A stretch of DNA of 64,000 nt from JANMDU01 sp043777675 (GCA_043777675.1 JAYWHR010000051.1:1-64000); one strand, 5' to 3'. Shown: positions 25,494 to 34,445, counted from the first letter of the stretch. Made by a program: numbers and translations. Notes: generated by a model not told the origin, from the sequence alone.

Positions 25494-26579
25494 TCACAAA
25501 GCGGCAGCAATGGCCTTGCCTAAATCTTGTGTGCTGGCCGTACCGCCCATATCGCGTGTGAGAGGTGCCTGGCTGCCGGGTTGCATCACTTTTTCTATTG
25601 TTGCAAGGATGGCATCGTGCGCTGCTTTATATCCAAGATGCTCAAGCATCATCGCACCCGTCCAGATTTGACCAATCGGGTTGGCGATGTTTTTGCCAGC
25701 GATATCGGGGGCAGAGCCGTGAACGGGCTCAAACAAGGATGGGTATTTGTTGGTCGTATTCAAATTCGCGCTGGGCGCAATGCCAATCGTCCCCGTGCAA
25801 GCAGGGCCCAAATCGGAGAGGATGTCGCCAAATAAATTGGAGGCTACGACGACATCGAAGAAATCGGGGCGCTGAACGAAATGGGCGGTGAGGATATCAA
25901 TGTGAAATTTATCAACGTTGACGCCCGGATAGCCCTTAGCCATTTCCACCACACGTTCATCCCAATAGGGCATAGAAATCGAAATGCCGTTGGATTTGGT
26001 GGCGCTCGTTAGATGTTTCTTTGGGCGCGATTGTGCGAGTTCGAAAGCGAACTTCAATACGCGATCGACGCCGATGCGCGTAAACACAGATTCTTGCAAA
26101 ACGAATTCGCGTTCTGTACCGGGGAACATCTTGCCGCCTACGCTGGAGTATTCGCCTTCGGTGTTTTCGCGCACGATGTAAAAATCAATTTCACCAGCTT
26201 TGTAAGGCGAACGATCGCGTTTGACAACGGGTGCGATGACGCCGGGCATGAGCTTGGCGGGGCGCAGATTGATGTACTGATCAAACTCGCGTCGGAACAT
26301 GAGCAGCGAGCCCCACAGCGAGACATGATCTGCTATTTTCTCGGGCCAGCCCACTGCGCCGAAGAAAATGGCATCATGGCCGCCGATTTGATCTTTCCAA
26401 TTGTCTGGCAGCATCTTGCCGTGCTTCTCGTAGTAATTCCAGCTAGAGAAATCGAAATGATCGAATTTCAAATCTATACCAAATTTACGCGCGGCTGCAT
26501 CAAGCACGCGGATGCCTTCGGGCATCACTTCAGTGCCAATGCCGTCGCCGGCGATCACTGCTATGCGATGTTGTGTCAT
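25494..26579 (-). CDS. tartrate/D-malate dehydrogenase (decarboxylating)
   Basis: A 361-residue beta-decarboxylating dehydrogenase related to isopropylmalate and isocitrate dehydrogenases. Marks are IAVIAGDGIGTEVMPEG, FGAVGWPEKIADHVSLWG, the substrate loop with LLMFRREFDQYINLRP, IVRENTEGEYSSVGG, the metal-binding FGDILSDLGP and NAD-binding EPVHGSAPDIAGK. The WPEKIADHVSLWGSLL block separates the tartrate dehydrogenase/D-malate dehydrogenase (TtuC/DmlA) group from LeuB. It is expected to oxidise D-malate to pyruvate or tartrate to oxaloglycolate with NAD. It is upstream of no obvious partner; a LysR gene lies one gene away. Confidence 0.88.
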   Translation of the reverse strand: MTQHRIAVIAGDGIGTEVMPEGIRVLDAAARKFGIDLKFDHFDFSSWNYYEKHGKMLPDNWKDQIGGHDAIFFGAVGWPEKIADHVSLWGSLLMFRREFDQYINLRPAKLMPGVIAPVVKRDRSPYKAGEIDFYIVRENTEGEYSSVGGKMFPGTEREFVLQESVFTRIGVDRVLKFAFELAQSRPKKHLTSATKSNGISISMPYWDERVVEMAKGYPGVNVDKFHIDILTAHFVQRPDFFDVVVASNLFGDILSDLGPACTGTIGIAPSANLNTTNKYPSLFEPVHGSAPDIAGKNIANPIGQIWTGAMMLEHLGYKAAHDAILATIEKVMQPGSQAPLTRDMGGTASTQDLGKAIAAAL

Positions 26580-26610
26580 GTGGGTCTTTCAAGTAAATTT
26601 AAGAAGAAAA

Positions 26611-27501
26611 CTAAGAAGTAAAAAAATGATGCGCCTCGGTAAGCAATTCACCGGGTGCTTCTTCCGCGATGTAGTGCCCGCAAAGCAGCGCGCGACCCGA
26701 AACTTGGCGGGCTCGCTCTTGCCAAAGCTTGAGGACATCAAAATTCGCACCCACTGCGCCATGCTCGCCCCACAGCACGCAAAGCGGCATAGTGAGCTTT
26801 TTGCCAGCCGCAATGTCTGCGCGGTCTTGCTCTAGATCAGTCGTGGCGCTGGCGCGGTAATCTTCGCAAATGCCGCGTGCGCTGCCGGGTAGTTGGATGC
26901 AGCGTTCGTATTCTTCCATCGCTTCGGGCGCAAATGCTGCAAGACCAGCATGGCGCTTGCCCATCACGGAGCGGATGTAGCGCACGGGATCGCTTTCAAT
27001 CAGCGCTTCAGGCAAAGGCTGAGGCTGAATCAGGAAGAACCAATGCCAATAGGCCGTGGCAAATGCCGTGCTGGTGTTTTCGTACATGGCCAGCGTGGGC
27101 GCAATGTCGAGCAGCATCATGCGCTGCACCATGCCCGGGTGGTCAGCCGCTAAACGATGCGCAACGCGCGCACCGCGATCATGCGCGAGGATGCTAAATG
27201 TTGAAAAGCCAAAATGCTGCATCACTGCCACGGCATCGCTGGCCATTTCGCGCTTGCTGTAGGCAGCATGCTGCGTGTCATAGTCTGGTCGGCCTGAATC
27301 GCCGTAGCCACGCAGATCGAGGAGCACCAGCTTGAAGCGCTTGGCCAACTCGGGCGCGACTTTGTGCCACATGGCATGCGTTTGCGGATGACCGTGCAGT
27401 AGCAGCAGCGGCGGGCCCTCCCAGGGCGCAGCCAAGGCGGTGCGCCCATGCAATGTGACGCCATTGCGCTGGATGGAGAAGGGGGTAAATCCGCCGAACA
27501 T
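26611..27501 (-). CDS. alpha/beta hydrolase, haloacetate dehalogenase-like
   Basis: A 296-residue alpha/beta-hydrolase. The nucleophile is Asp in AHDRGARVAHRLAADHP, not Ser, and the cap domain has AYWHWFFLIQPQPLPE, as in fluoroacetate dehalogenases where His and Trp hold the halide and the two Arg of HDRGxR hold the carboxylate. A catalytic His follows in GHYIAEEAP. All key residues of that group appear present, so haloacetate hydrolysis is chemically plausible; relatives also act on other esters or epoxides. The ATG at 27501 (MFGGFTPFS) is chosen. It is divergent from a LysR regulator that may control it. Confidence 0.8.
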   Translation of the reverse strand: MFGGFTPFSIQRNGVTLHGRTALAAPWEGPPLLLLHGHPQTHAMWHKVAPELAKRFKLVLLDLRGYGDSGRPDYDTQHAAYSKREMASDAVAVMQHFGFSTFSILAHDRGARVAHRLAADHPGMVQRMMLLDIAPTLAMYENTSTAFATAYWHWFFLIQPQPLPEALIESDPVRYIRSVMGKRHAGLAAFAPEAMEEYERCIQLPGSARGICEDYRASATTDLEQDRADIAAGKKLTMPLCVLWGEHGAVGANFDVLKLWQERARQVSGRALLCGHYIAEEAPGELLTEAHHFFTS

Positions 27502-27588
27502 GGCCGTATTGTGCGTGACAAAACGCTTCAAATAAAGCAATAATATGGCAATTGATTGCTGCATATTTGGAAGTAATAAAAATCCATC

Positions 27589-28503
27589 ATGGAACGCGCT
27601 GATTTAGAACTCGTGCAAAGCATTCGGGATGCGGGCTCGCTGACGGCTGCAGCTGCGCAGCTGAGCGTGGCCTCGCCATCAATCACCAAGCGGCTCGCGG
27701 CGCTGGAAGCCAAGCTGGGCGTCAAGCTGTTTTACCGCACCACACGGCGCGTGGCAGCCACGGCTGAGGGCGAGCTTCTGTGCGAGAAGGCAACCGGCTT
27801 GCTGGCTGGCTTTGCGCAGGTGGAGGAAAGCTTGCGTGATCAGGCGCGTGAGCCATCGGGGCAGATTCGGCTGGTCGCCACTTTTGGCTTTGGCCGAATT
27901 TGGCTGGGCGCGGCACTCGCTGATTTTCAATGCTTGCATCCTCAAGTGAGCATTGATTTGCAGCTCACGGAGAAGCTGCCAGATTTAGCGGCTGAGGGTT
28001 TTGATGCGGCGGTGTGGCTTTGGGCACCGCAAGCGAACCGCACCAATCAATGGTCTGCCACCTTGTTGGCTAAAAACGAGCGTGTGTTGGTCGCAGCGCC
28101 CGACTACGTGAAAGCGCGGGGTAAGCCGCGCTGCTTGGAGGATTTGGCGGCGCATGATTGCCTGCTGGTGCGCGAGAGTGATGCGCCCAGTGGCACGTGG
28201 CTGCTTAGCCAGGAAGGCGAGCGTAAACCAGCGCAAGCGATCAAAGTGAGAGGCGCTTTGGTGTGCAACTCCGGCGAGCTGGTGCGCGATTGGTGCTTGA
28301 GTGGGCGCGGCATCATGCTGCGCAGCTTGTGGGATGTCGCGCCCCTGATTGCATCTGGCCAACTCATGCGCTTGCTGCCCAGCTACGCGATGCGCAACGC
28401 CAATATCCAGTGGCTCGCGCCGTTTCGTGTGCAAACGCCAAAGCGCGTTCGTCTGCTTCGCGAGCATTTGATAATGCAATTCAAGACGCGGCCTTGGGAG
28501 TAA
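27589..28503 (+). CDS. LysR-family transcriptional regulator
   Basis: A 304-residue LTTR. The N-terminal winged helix contains SLTAAAAQLSVASPSITKRL and FYRTTRRVAATAEGELL, followed by a type-2 periplasmic-binding-like effector domain (PSGQIRLVATFGFGRIWLG). The group with FYRTTRRVxxTxxG resembles DsdC/CrgA-like regulators. Its promoter region (27502-27588, 87 bp) is shared with the divergent dehalogenase-like gene, the usual arrangement for an LTTR and its target. The effector is unknown. Confidence 0.9.
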   Translation: MERADLELVQSIRDAGSLTAAAAQLSVASPSITKRLAALEAKLGVKLFYRTTRRVAATAEGELLCEKATGLLAGFAQVEESLRDQAREPSGQIRLVATFGFGRIWLGAALADFQCLHPQVSIDLQLTEKLPDLAAEGFDAAVWLWAPQANRTNQWSATLLAKNERVLVAAPDYVKARGKPRCLEDLAAHDCLLVRESDAPSGTWLLSQEGERKPAQAIKVRGALVCNSGELVRDWCLSGRGIMLRSLWDVAPLIASGQLMRLLPSYAMRNANIQWLAPFRVQTPKRVRLLREHLIMQFKTRPWE

Positions 28504-28552
28504 TGCTATTTATTTTATAGCATGCTGCGCATATTAGATGCCGGCTATTGGC
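28504..28552 (+). repeat. interspersed palindromic repeat, copy 8
   Basis: TGCTATTTATTTTATAGCATGC, then GCGCATATTAGATGCCGGC and TATTGG. It is a near-complete copy immediately after the LysR stop codon, in the gap between convergent genes. Confidence 0.8.
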
Positions 28553-29473
28553 TTATTTTGCTTGAAAACTCGGTACGGAAGCAGGCTTGAGCACCAGCCA
28601 CACCGCATAGGCTGCGATCAGCATGCCCACTGCCATAGAAGCCGTGATGCGCTCGCCAAACATCAGCCAAGCAATCATGGCCGTGGTCGGCGGCACAAGA
28701 TAGAGCAGCGCCGTAACGCGGCTGACCGCGCCGCGCTGGATCATGATGTACATCAGCGAGCTTGCGCCCATCGTTAAGCCGAGCACAGACCAAGCCAAGG
28801 CGATCCAAGTGTCGCGATGCCATTGAAGTTGCGCTGGCTCAAGCCAAGCGAGCGGTGCGCTCACAGCCAAAGCAGCGATCAGCTGCACAAAAACGGCAGT
28901 GCGCACATCACAGGCCTGCACCCAAGCTTTTTGATACAGCGTGCCCACTGTGATGGATGCCAATGCCAACATGATCCACAGCATCGGAATCAGTGAAACT
29001 TCTAGCGTACCCAATTTTTCTGAAAGTACGAAGGCCAAGCCTACGAGCCCCAGCAGCAGTCCCAGCCATTGCCTACGCGACACAGCCGAGCCACGCGACG
29101 AGAGCCACAGCGCGGTGACGATTGGCTGCAAGCTCACGATCAAAGCCGATAAGCCCGCACTCATGCCCAGCTTCACAGCCGCCCATACGCCGCCCAAATA
29201 GCCTGCCTGTATCAAGATGCCAACAACGGCCAAATGCGCCCACTGCGCTCTGCCCTGAGGCCACAACGACCACGCGGGTTGATCGTTTCTGAGGGATGCC
29301 CAGGCAATCCATAAGCCAAAGCATGCGATCGAGGTCGCGTAGCGCGCGCAGAGAAAACGAAACGGCTCGGCATGCGGCATCGCCAGCTTGGCACTCACAA
29401 AGCCAGTGGCCCAAATAAAAACGAATACAAAGGGCATGGCTTTGAGCCACACATTGTCATGCTGCCTACTCAT
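28553..29473 (-). CDS. EamA/DMT-family transporter
   Basis: A 306-residue inner-membrane protein with ten predicted helices in two EamA repeats (PFVFVFIWATGFVSAKLAMP at the N terminus; LIAAYAVWLVLKP near the end). Substrate unknown; relatives export amino acids or metabolites. The ATG overlaps the pgsA stop by 4 bp, which makes it the downstream member of a pgsA-led unit. Confidence 0.85.
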   Translation of the reverse strand: MSRQHDNVWLKAMPFVFVFIWATGFVSAKLAMPHAEPFRFLCARYATSIACFGLWIAWASLRNDQPAWSLWPQGRAQWAHLAVVGILIQAGYLGGVWAAVKLGMSAGLSALIVSLQPIVTALWLSSRGSAVSRRQWLGLLLGLVGLAFVLSEKLGTLEVSLIPMLWIMLALASITVGTLYQKAWVQACDVRTAVFVQLIAALAVSAPLAWLEPAQLQWHRDTWIALAWSVLGLTMGASSLMYIMIQRGAVSRVTALLYLVPPTTAMIAWLMFGERITASMAVGMLIAAYAVWLVLKPASVPSFQAK

Positions 29474-30039
29474 TTCACGCGAGCGCGAATCTCAGGCAAG
29501 GCTTTTTGTAGGTAATACACCATGCTCCATACAGTGAGGATCGCTGCGATCCAGATCAGCCATGTGCCCCACAAGTGCGTGTCAATCACACCGAAAACTT
29601 TGCCGTCAAACAGCAAAAAGGGGATAGCCACCATCTGCGCCGTTGTCTTGAGCTTTCCAATCATGTGGACGGCCACTGAGCGCGATGCGCCGATTTGCGC
29701 CATCCATTCGCGCAGGGCAGAGATAGCAATTTCACGGCCAATGATGATGAGAGCGACGAACACGTCAGCGCGCTGCATATGAACGAGCACCAGCAACGCA
29801 GCGCAGACTAAAAATTTATCCGCTACAGGATCAAGGAATGCGCCGAAGCTTGACGTTTGGTTGAGCTTACGCGCCAAATAGCCGTCAAGCCAATCGGTGA
29901 GCGCGAAGACGACGAACATCACGGTGGCCACCAGATTCTTCATAGGCATTGACATGCCTTCGCTGTAATACACGCCGACGATCAGCGGAATGGCGACGAT
30001 GCGCGTCCAAGTCAGGATCGTGGGAATAGTGAAGAACAT
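29470..30039 (-). CDS. pgsA: CDP-diacylglycerol-glycerol-3-phosphate 3-phosphatidyltransferase
   Basis: A 189-residue inner-membrane enzyme that makes phosphatidylglycerophosphate, committing CDP-DAG to phosphatidylglycerol and cardiolipin. The CDP-alcohol phosphotransferase signature D-x2-DG-x2-AR-x8-G-x3-D-x3-D is complete (DWLDGYLARKL with GAFLDPVADK). About five hydrophobic segments are seen. Location next to uvrC is typical for the order, here with a small lipoprotein gene between them. Confidence 0.95.
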   Translation of the reverse strand: MFFTIPTILTWTRIVAIPLIVGVYYSEGMSMPMKNLVATVMFVVFALTDWLDGYLARKLNQTSSFGAFLDPVADKFLVCAALLVLVHMQRADVFVALIIIGREIAISALREWMAQIGASRSVAVHMIGKLKTTAQMVAIPFLLFDGKVFGVIDTHLWGTWLIWIAAILTVWSMVYYLQKALPEIRARVK

Positions 30040-30088
30040 GGCGCGATTGTGTCATGCCCGGTTGCCCTTTGGTTGTTCGCTGGCTCGA

Positions 30089-30574
30089 TCAACGGCCCTC
30101 GACCATGGTGACAAGCTGGAATTTGTCGTCATCGTTGTACAAAAACGTCTCGTTGAATTGCCAAGGCTGGGGCAGGTTGCTCACCGGGCCGTAGTTAGCG
30201 GCGCGGCGAGCGGCAGTTAAAGCCATCGCGTTGACATGGGGCGCGACCTTGGAGCTGCGCATCAGATCCAGCGCGCGCACCGAGCCATCGGCGTTGAGCA
30301 TCACTGTGACCGTGGCAATACCTTGCCATTGTTGGGGCTGTGGGCCCACGAAGCTTGCGCCTGGATTGGCGGCGAGAATGCTTTGCGCGGCGCGGCGGCG
30401 ATAGTCTGCCCAATTGGCCATGAGTGGAAGGCGCGACGCGGCGGGTGTAACTGCCACGGGTGGCACTGGCGCGGCGACCACCGGGGCGGGTGCAGAAGCA
30501 GAAGGTGGCGGTGGCAAAGGGCGGCTTTTGCAACCAGCGAACAGTAGCGTCAAGGCTATAAGGCTGCTTGCCAT
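30089..30574 (-). CDS. TonB C-terminal-like lipoprotein
   Basis: About 161 residues. From the ATG at 30574 the protein starts with a lipoprotein signal MASSLIALTLLFAGC, lipobox LFAGC with Cys15, then a Pro/Ala/Val-rich linker (PPVAVTPAASRLP) and a C-terminal TonB-like domain (TVTVMLNADGSVRALDLMRS, ALTAARRAANYGPVSN). A longer ORF upstream would run through repeat copy 9 and displace the signal peptide, so the internal start is preferred. It is probably an envelope energy-transducer-like or periplasmic binding protein; no ExbBD is nearby. Confidence 0.75.
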   Translation of the reverse strand: MASSLIALTLLFAGCKSRPLPPPPSASAPAPVVAAPVPPVAVTPAASRLPLMANWADYRRRAAQSILAANPGASFVGPQPQQWQGIATVTVMLNADGSVRALDLMRSSKVAPHVNAMALTAARRAANYGPVSNLPQPWQFNETFLYNDDDKFQLVTMVEGR

Positions 30575-30625
30575 TACTATCGATTTCGTAGCGCTTCGCC
30601 CATATTTTATGCCGGCTATTGGCGG
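30574..30625 (+). repeat. interspersed palindromic repeat, copy 9
   Basis: TACTATCGATTTCGTAGCGC, then CATATTTTATGCCGGC and TATTGGCGG. It lies in the 5' leader of the TonB-like lipoprotein gene; the opposite strand reads PIAGIKYGRSATKSIV in the same frame used by copies inside genes. Confidence 0.75.
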
Positions 30626-30650
30626 ATTTTGCTCAAAAATCGAGATGGTT

Positions 30651-32612
30651 TTAATGCAAGGCACGATAAATCTCCTGGGCTAGTTCTTTGGATATGCCAT
30701 CCACATTGGTGAGGTCTTCCACGCTGGCGGCAGCCACGCCACGAATGCCTCCGAAGCGCTGAAGTAGTTTCGCACGCCTTTTGGCACCAACTCCCGCGAT
30801 GTCTTCCAATTTGCTACCACCAGTGCGCACTTTTGCACGCTGCGCGCGCATTCCAGTGATGGCAAAGCGGTGCGCCTCATCACGGATTTGGGCAATCAGC
30901 ATGAGGGCTGCTGAGTCTTTGCCGAGATAGACTTTCTCGCGGCCATCTGCAAATACAAGCTCCTCTAAGCCGACTTTTCGACCTTCGCCTTTTTCTACGC
31001 CAACGAGTAAACCGAGGTCGAGCCCCAACGTTTCAAACACTTCTTTGGCTGATGAAATTTGGCCTTTGCCGCCATCGATGAGCACAAGATCGGGCAACTT
31101 CGCCTCATTGTTTCTCGCGGCTTCAATCAGCTTGCTGTAGCGCCGCGTGAGCACTTGGCGCATCGCTGCGTAATCATCGCCGCCTGTAATACCTTCGATG
31201 TTGTATCGGCGGTAATCCGCACTCTTCATTTTGTGGCCTTCAAACACCACGCAGCTGGCTTGTGTGGCCTCGCCTGAAGTGTGAGAAATGTCAAAGCACT
31301 CAATGCGCAAGAGCGATAAGTCTTCAATGGCCAGATCAAGCGCATCGACCAACGCCCGCGTGCGCGCCTGCTGCGAGCCTTCTTCTGCGAGTAGGCGAGC
31401 AAGCTGAATGTCGGCATTCTTTTGCGCCATGTCCAGCCAAGCTTTACGCTGCTCGCGTGGCTGATGCAGGGCCGTAATTTTGATACCTGTTTGCTCGGTG
31501 AGTAGCTCAATCAGCTCACCATCGACCTTCTCGCTCAAAATCAATATCGGCGGAGCGGGCACATCAATGTAATGCTGCGCAATGAAGGCTTCCAAAATCT
31601 CTACTGCAGGCGCTTCATGCACATTCGCTGGAAAGTAGGGCCTATCACCCAAATGCCGCCCACCGCGCACCATGGCCAGATTCACGCAAGCTTTGCCACC
31701 ATGGACTTTCACGGCGAGGATATCCACATCTTTGTCCTCAGCCGTATCCATCGCTTGGGTGTGCAACACACGTGAAAGCGCAGAGATTTGATTGCGGATT
31801 TCAGCAGCCTGCTCGAATTGAAGTTTTTCCGCATGCCTCATCATCGCAGTTTGCAGCTCATCAAGAACGGCTTGCGTCTCGCCGCGCAAGAAACGCTCAG
31901 CGTTTTTCACGTCTTGCGCGTAGCTCTGCTCGCTAATGTGGCCTACGCATGGCGCAGAGCAGCGTTTGATTTGATACAGCAAGCAAGGCCGTGTGCGGTT
32001 AGCAAAGACAGTGTCTTCACAGGTGCGTAGCTTAAAAACTTTTTGTAGCAATTGAATCGTCTCTTTGACCGCCCATGCGCTGGGATAGGGGCCGAAGAAA
32101 CGATGCCGCTTGTCCACCGCACCACGGTAGTACACCAATCGGGAAAAATCAGCTGGCAATACGTTTTTAGGAGTACTCTGCGCAATATTTAAGCCGGCTA
32201 TCGGGATGTTTTGCTTTAACACTGCCTGCCCGGTGAGCTTTAAGTAAGGGTAGCTCTTGTCATCCCGAAAGAGAATGTTAAAACGGGGATTCTGCGTCTT
32301 GATCAGGTTATTTTCTAGCAGCAGCGCTTCAGCTTCTGAGCGCACCACCGTGGTTTCCATCCGCACGATGCGAGTGATCATGTGGCCGATGCGGGTGCCA
32401 TCTTGGCTTCTCTGAAAATAGCTTGACACCCGCTTCTTCAAGCTCTTGGCCTTGCCCACATACAACAGCCCACCCTGCGCATCGAAATAGCGATACACGC
32501 CCGGCAGCAGAGGCAGGGCAGCGACTTGTTCGAGCAATTCGGCGCTATGCCGGCTGTCTGGCTGTGGAGCGAGTTCTGAGCCTGAGTCGGCTGCGGGTTT
32601 GGTTTTTTGCAT
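30651..32612 (-). CDS. uvrC: excinuclease ABC subunit UvrC
   Basis: About 653 residues. UvrC makes both incisions in nucleotide excision repair. It has an N-terminal GIY-YIG nuclease (GVYRYFDAQGGLLYVGKAKS), the UVR domain for UvrB contact (RHAEKLQFEQAAEIRNQI), the RNase-H-like C-terminal nuclease (IECFDISHTSGEATQASCVV, DLVLIDGGKGQ) and tandem HhH motifs at the end. A copy of the interspersed repeat (32170-32210) is read in frame at residues ~134-147, giving an extra segment (IPIAGLNIAQSTPKN) between YPYLKLTG and SRLVYYRGAVDK, which are adjacent in most UvrC. Start uncertain: ATG 32612 or 32645. Confidence 0.93.
   Translation of the reverse strand: MQKTKPAADSGSELAPQPDSRHSAELLEQVAALPLLPGVYRYFDAQGGLLYVGKAKSLKKRVSSYFQRSQDGTRIGHMITRIVRMETTVVRSEAEALLLENNLIKTQNPRFNILFRDDKSYPYLKLTGQAVLKQNIPIAGLNIAQSTPKNVLPADFSRLVYYRGAVDKRHRFFGPYPSAWAVKETIQLLQKVFKLRTCEDTVFANRTRPCLLYQIKRCSAPCVGHISEQSYAQDVKNAERFLRGETQAVLDELQTAMMRHAEKLQFEQAAEIRNQISALSRVLHTQAMDTAEDKDVDILAVKVHGGKACVNLAMVRGGRHLGDRPYFPANVHEAPAVEILEAFIAQHYIDVPAPPILILSEKVDGELIELLTEQTGIKITALHQPREQRKAWLDMAQKNADIQLARLLAEEGSQQARTRALVDALDLAIEDLSLLRIECFDISHTSGEATQASCVVFEGHKMKSADYRRYNIEGITGGDDYAAMRQVLTRRYSKLIEAARNNEAKLPDLVLIDGGKGQISSAKEVFETLGLDLGLLVGVEKGEGRKVGLEELVFADGREKVYLGKDSAALMLIAQIRDEAHRFAITGMRAQRAKVRTGGSKLEDIAGVGAKRRAKLLQRFGGIRGVAAASVEDLTNVDGISKELAQEIYRALH
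32170..32210 (+). repeat. interspersed palindromic repeat, copy 10 (inside uvrC)
   Basis: Partial copy, AGTACTCTGCGCAATATTTA followed by AGCCGGCTATCGGG. The half-palindrome is missing or degraded. Read in frame by uvrC on the other strand. Confidence 0.65.
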
Positions 32613-32716
32613 AAGCTTACGGCCTGATTTTGGCAGATTGCCCATGGGCTCCAAAGGCTTGTGGATGTAGCATTGGCTCAAGCAACGTAGAGACTCACGC
32701 TATTTTTCAGTTACAG

Positions 32717-32738
32717 TTGACGTTTACGTAAACGTCAA
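32717..32738. promoter_or_regulatory. 22-bp perfect palindrome, probable operator of the liu genes
   Basis: TTGACGTTTAC followed by GTAAACGTCAA, a perfect 22-bp inverted repeat 31 bp upstream of the carboxylase beta-subunit start. Its first half also supplies a TTGACG -35-like hexamer. Position and symmetry fit an operator of a MerR-type regulator such as LiuR, which controls leucine catabolism in proteobacteria; no regulator gene is in the window, so the owner is inferred. Confidence 0.6.
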
Positions 32739-32769
32739 TCAAACTTTCTGATGCATTGGTAAAGACAAC

Positions 32770-34407
32770 ATGCCCGTTTTAAGCACCCGATTGAGCAGCC
32801 GCTCTGCGCAGTTTCAGGCCAATGCTGAGGCGATGAAGGCTGTCACGCTAGATTTGAGCGGCAAGATTGCGAGGGCACAGCTCGGTGGCGGTGAGGCTGC
32901 TCGCGCTAAGCACACAGCGCGAGGCAAGCTGCTGCCACGTGATCGCGTGCTCAATCTGCTCGATCCTGGCACACCGTTTTTGGAGATTGCGCCCCTCGCC
33001 GCTTTGGGCATGTATCCCGATAAGGATGGCTCAGATTCAGCGCCGGCAGCAGGCGTGATCGCTGGCATTGGCCGCGTCAAAGGCATTGATTGCATGATCG
33101 TTTGCAACGATGCGACTGTTAAGGGCGGCACGTATTACCCGCTGACCCTGAAGAAGCATTTGCGGGCGCAGGAAATTGCGCAGCAAAACCGTCTGCCTTG
33201 CATTTATTTGGTGGATTCTGGCGGTGCGAATTTGCCCAATCAAGATGAAGTGTTCCCAGACCGGGATCATTTTGGCCGTATCTTTTTCAACCAAGCGCAG
33301 ATGAGCGCAGATGGCATTGCGCAGATTGCCGTAGTGATGGGCTCGTGTACGGCGGGCGGCGCCTATGTTCCTGCGATGAGCGATGAGACGATCATCGTGA
33401 AGAACCAAGGCACGATTTTTCTCGGCGGCCCGCCGCTGGTAAAGGCGGCCACGGGCGAAGTGGTCACCAGTGAGGATTTAGGCGGTGGGGATGTGCATAC
33501 GCGCTTGTCTGGCGTGGCCGATCATCTGGCCAATAACGATATGCACGCGTTGGCAATAGCTCGCGATATTGTGAAGAATTTAGCATTAAATCAGCAGATA
33601 GCCGGCATAAACGCTGCGCAGAGTGCTACTGAAATAGTAGCGCCTCTGTTTCCTGCCGAAGAGCTTTACGGCGTGATTCCTACCGATACGCGCAAACCTT
33701 TCGATGTGTGCGAGATCATCGCGCGTATTGTGGATGGCTCAGAATTTGATGAATTCAAAGCGCGGTTTGGCACGACTTTGGTCACAGGATTTGCCAAGAT
33801 TGAAGGCATGCCGGTCGGCATCATCGCCAACAATGGCATCTTGTTTTCCGAGAGCGCACAAAAAGGCGCGCACTTTATTGAGCTGTGCTGCCAACGAAAA
33901 ATCCCGCTCATTTTCTTGCAAAACATCACCGGCTTCATGGTTGGCCGCAAAGTGGAAAACGAGGGCATCGCCCGCCATGGCGCAAAGATGGTCACGGCTG
34001 TGGCCACAGCGAACGTGCCCAAATTTACCGTCATCATCGGCGGCAGCTTCGGTGCAGGCAATTACGGCATGTGTGGCCGTGCTTTCAGCCCACGGTTTTT
34101 GTGGATGTGGCCCAACGCCCGCATCTCCGTGATGGGCGGTGAGCAAGCGGCTAGCGTATTGGCCACTGTGAAGCGCGATGGCATCGAAGGCAAAGGCGGC
34201 CAATGGAGCGCCGAGGAAGAAGAGCAATTCAAAGCACCTCTCAAGCAGCAATACGAAACCCAAGGCCATCCTTACTACGCCACTGCAAGGCTCTGGGACG
34301 ACGGCATCATTGATCCCGCAGACACCCGCCGCGTGCTCGCGCTGGGCTTAGCGGCGGCAAAAAATGCGCCGATTCCTGAGCCAAAGTTTGGCATTTTCCG
34401 CATGTAG
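32770..34407 (+). CDS. liuB: methylcrotonoyl-CoA carboxylase beta subunit
   Basis: A 545-residue carboxyltransferase subunit. With the biotinylated alpha subunit (39703-41751) it carboxylates 3-methylcrotonyl-CoA to 3-methylglutaconyl-CoA in leucine breakdown. The acyl-CoA-binding core has VDSGGANLPNQDEVFPDRDH, MGSCTAGGAYVPAMSDE and GGGDVHTRLSGVADH; the carboxybiotin side has QNITGFMVGRK, GGSFGAGNYGMCGRAF and PNARISVMGGEQAA. GANLPNQ...FPD distinguishes MCC from propionyl-CoA carboxylases; geranyl-CoA carboxylase is a less likely alternative. A repeat copy is read in frame at residues ~276-290 (QQIAGINAAQSATEIVA) in the linker between the two halves, which explains the slightly larger size. 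Confidence 0.93.
   Translation: MPVLSTRLSSRSAQFQANAEAMKAVTLDLSGKIARAQLGGGEAARAKHTARGKLLPRDRVLNLLDPGTPFLEIAPLAALGMYPDKDGSDSAPAAGVIAGIGRVKGIDCMIVCNDATVKGGTYYPLTLKKHLRAQEIAQQNRLPCIYLVDSGGANLPNQDEVFPDRDHFGRIFFNQAQMSADGIAQIAVVMGSCTAGGAYVPAMSDETIIVKNQGTIFLGGPPLVKAATGEVVTSEDLGGGDVHTRLSGVADHLANNDMHALAIARDIVKNLALNQQIAGINAAQSATEIVAPLFPAEELYGVIPTDTRKPFDVCEIIARIVDGSEFDEFKARFGTTLVTGFAKIEGMPVGIIANNGILFSESAQKGAHFIELCCQRKIPLIFLQNITGFMVGRKVENEGIARHGAKMVTAVATANVPKFTVIIGGSFGAGNYGMCGRAFSPRFLWMWPNARISVMGGEQAASVLATVKRDGIEGKGGQWSAEEEEQFKAPLKQQYETQGHPYYATARLWDDGIIDPADTRRVLALGLAAAKNAPIPEPKFGIFRM
33597..33641 (-). repeat. interspersed palindromic repeat, copy 11 (inside liuB)
   Basis: AGATAGCCGGCATAAACGC, GCGCAGAGTGCTACTGAAAT and AGTAGC; an almost complete copy read in frame in the interdomain linker of the carboxylase beta subunit. 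Confidence 0.8.
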
Positions 34408-34443
34408 TGACATAATGTGTACATTAAACGAAGGATATACACA
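34388..34443 (+). promoter_or_regulatory. vapBC promoter and likely autoregulatory inverted repeat
   Basis: TTGGCA (34388-34393), 17-bp spacer, CATAAT (34411-34416) makes a good sigma-70 promoter. An inverted repeat TGTGTA (34416-34421) and TACACA (34438-34443) flanks the start region and covers the Shine-Dalgarno AAGGA, as expected for binding by the VapBC complex. The promoter starts inside the end of liuB. Confidence 0.5.
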
Positions 34444-34445
34444 TC

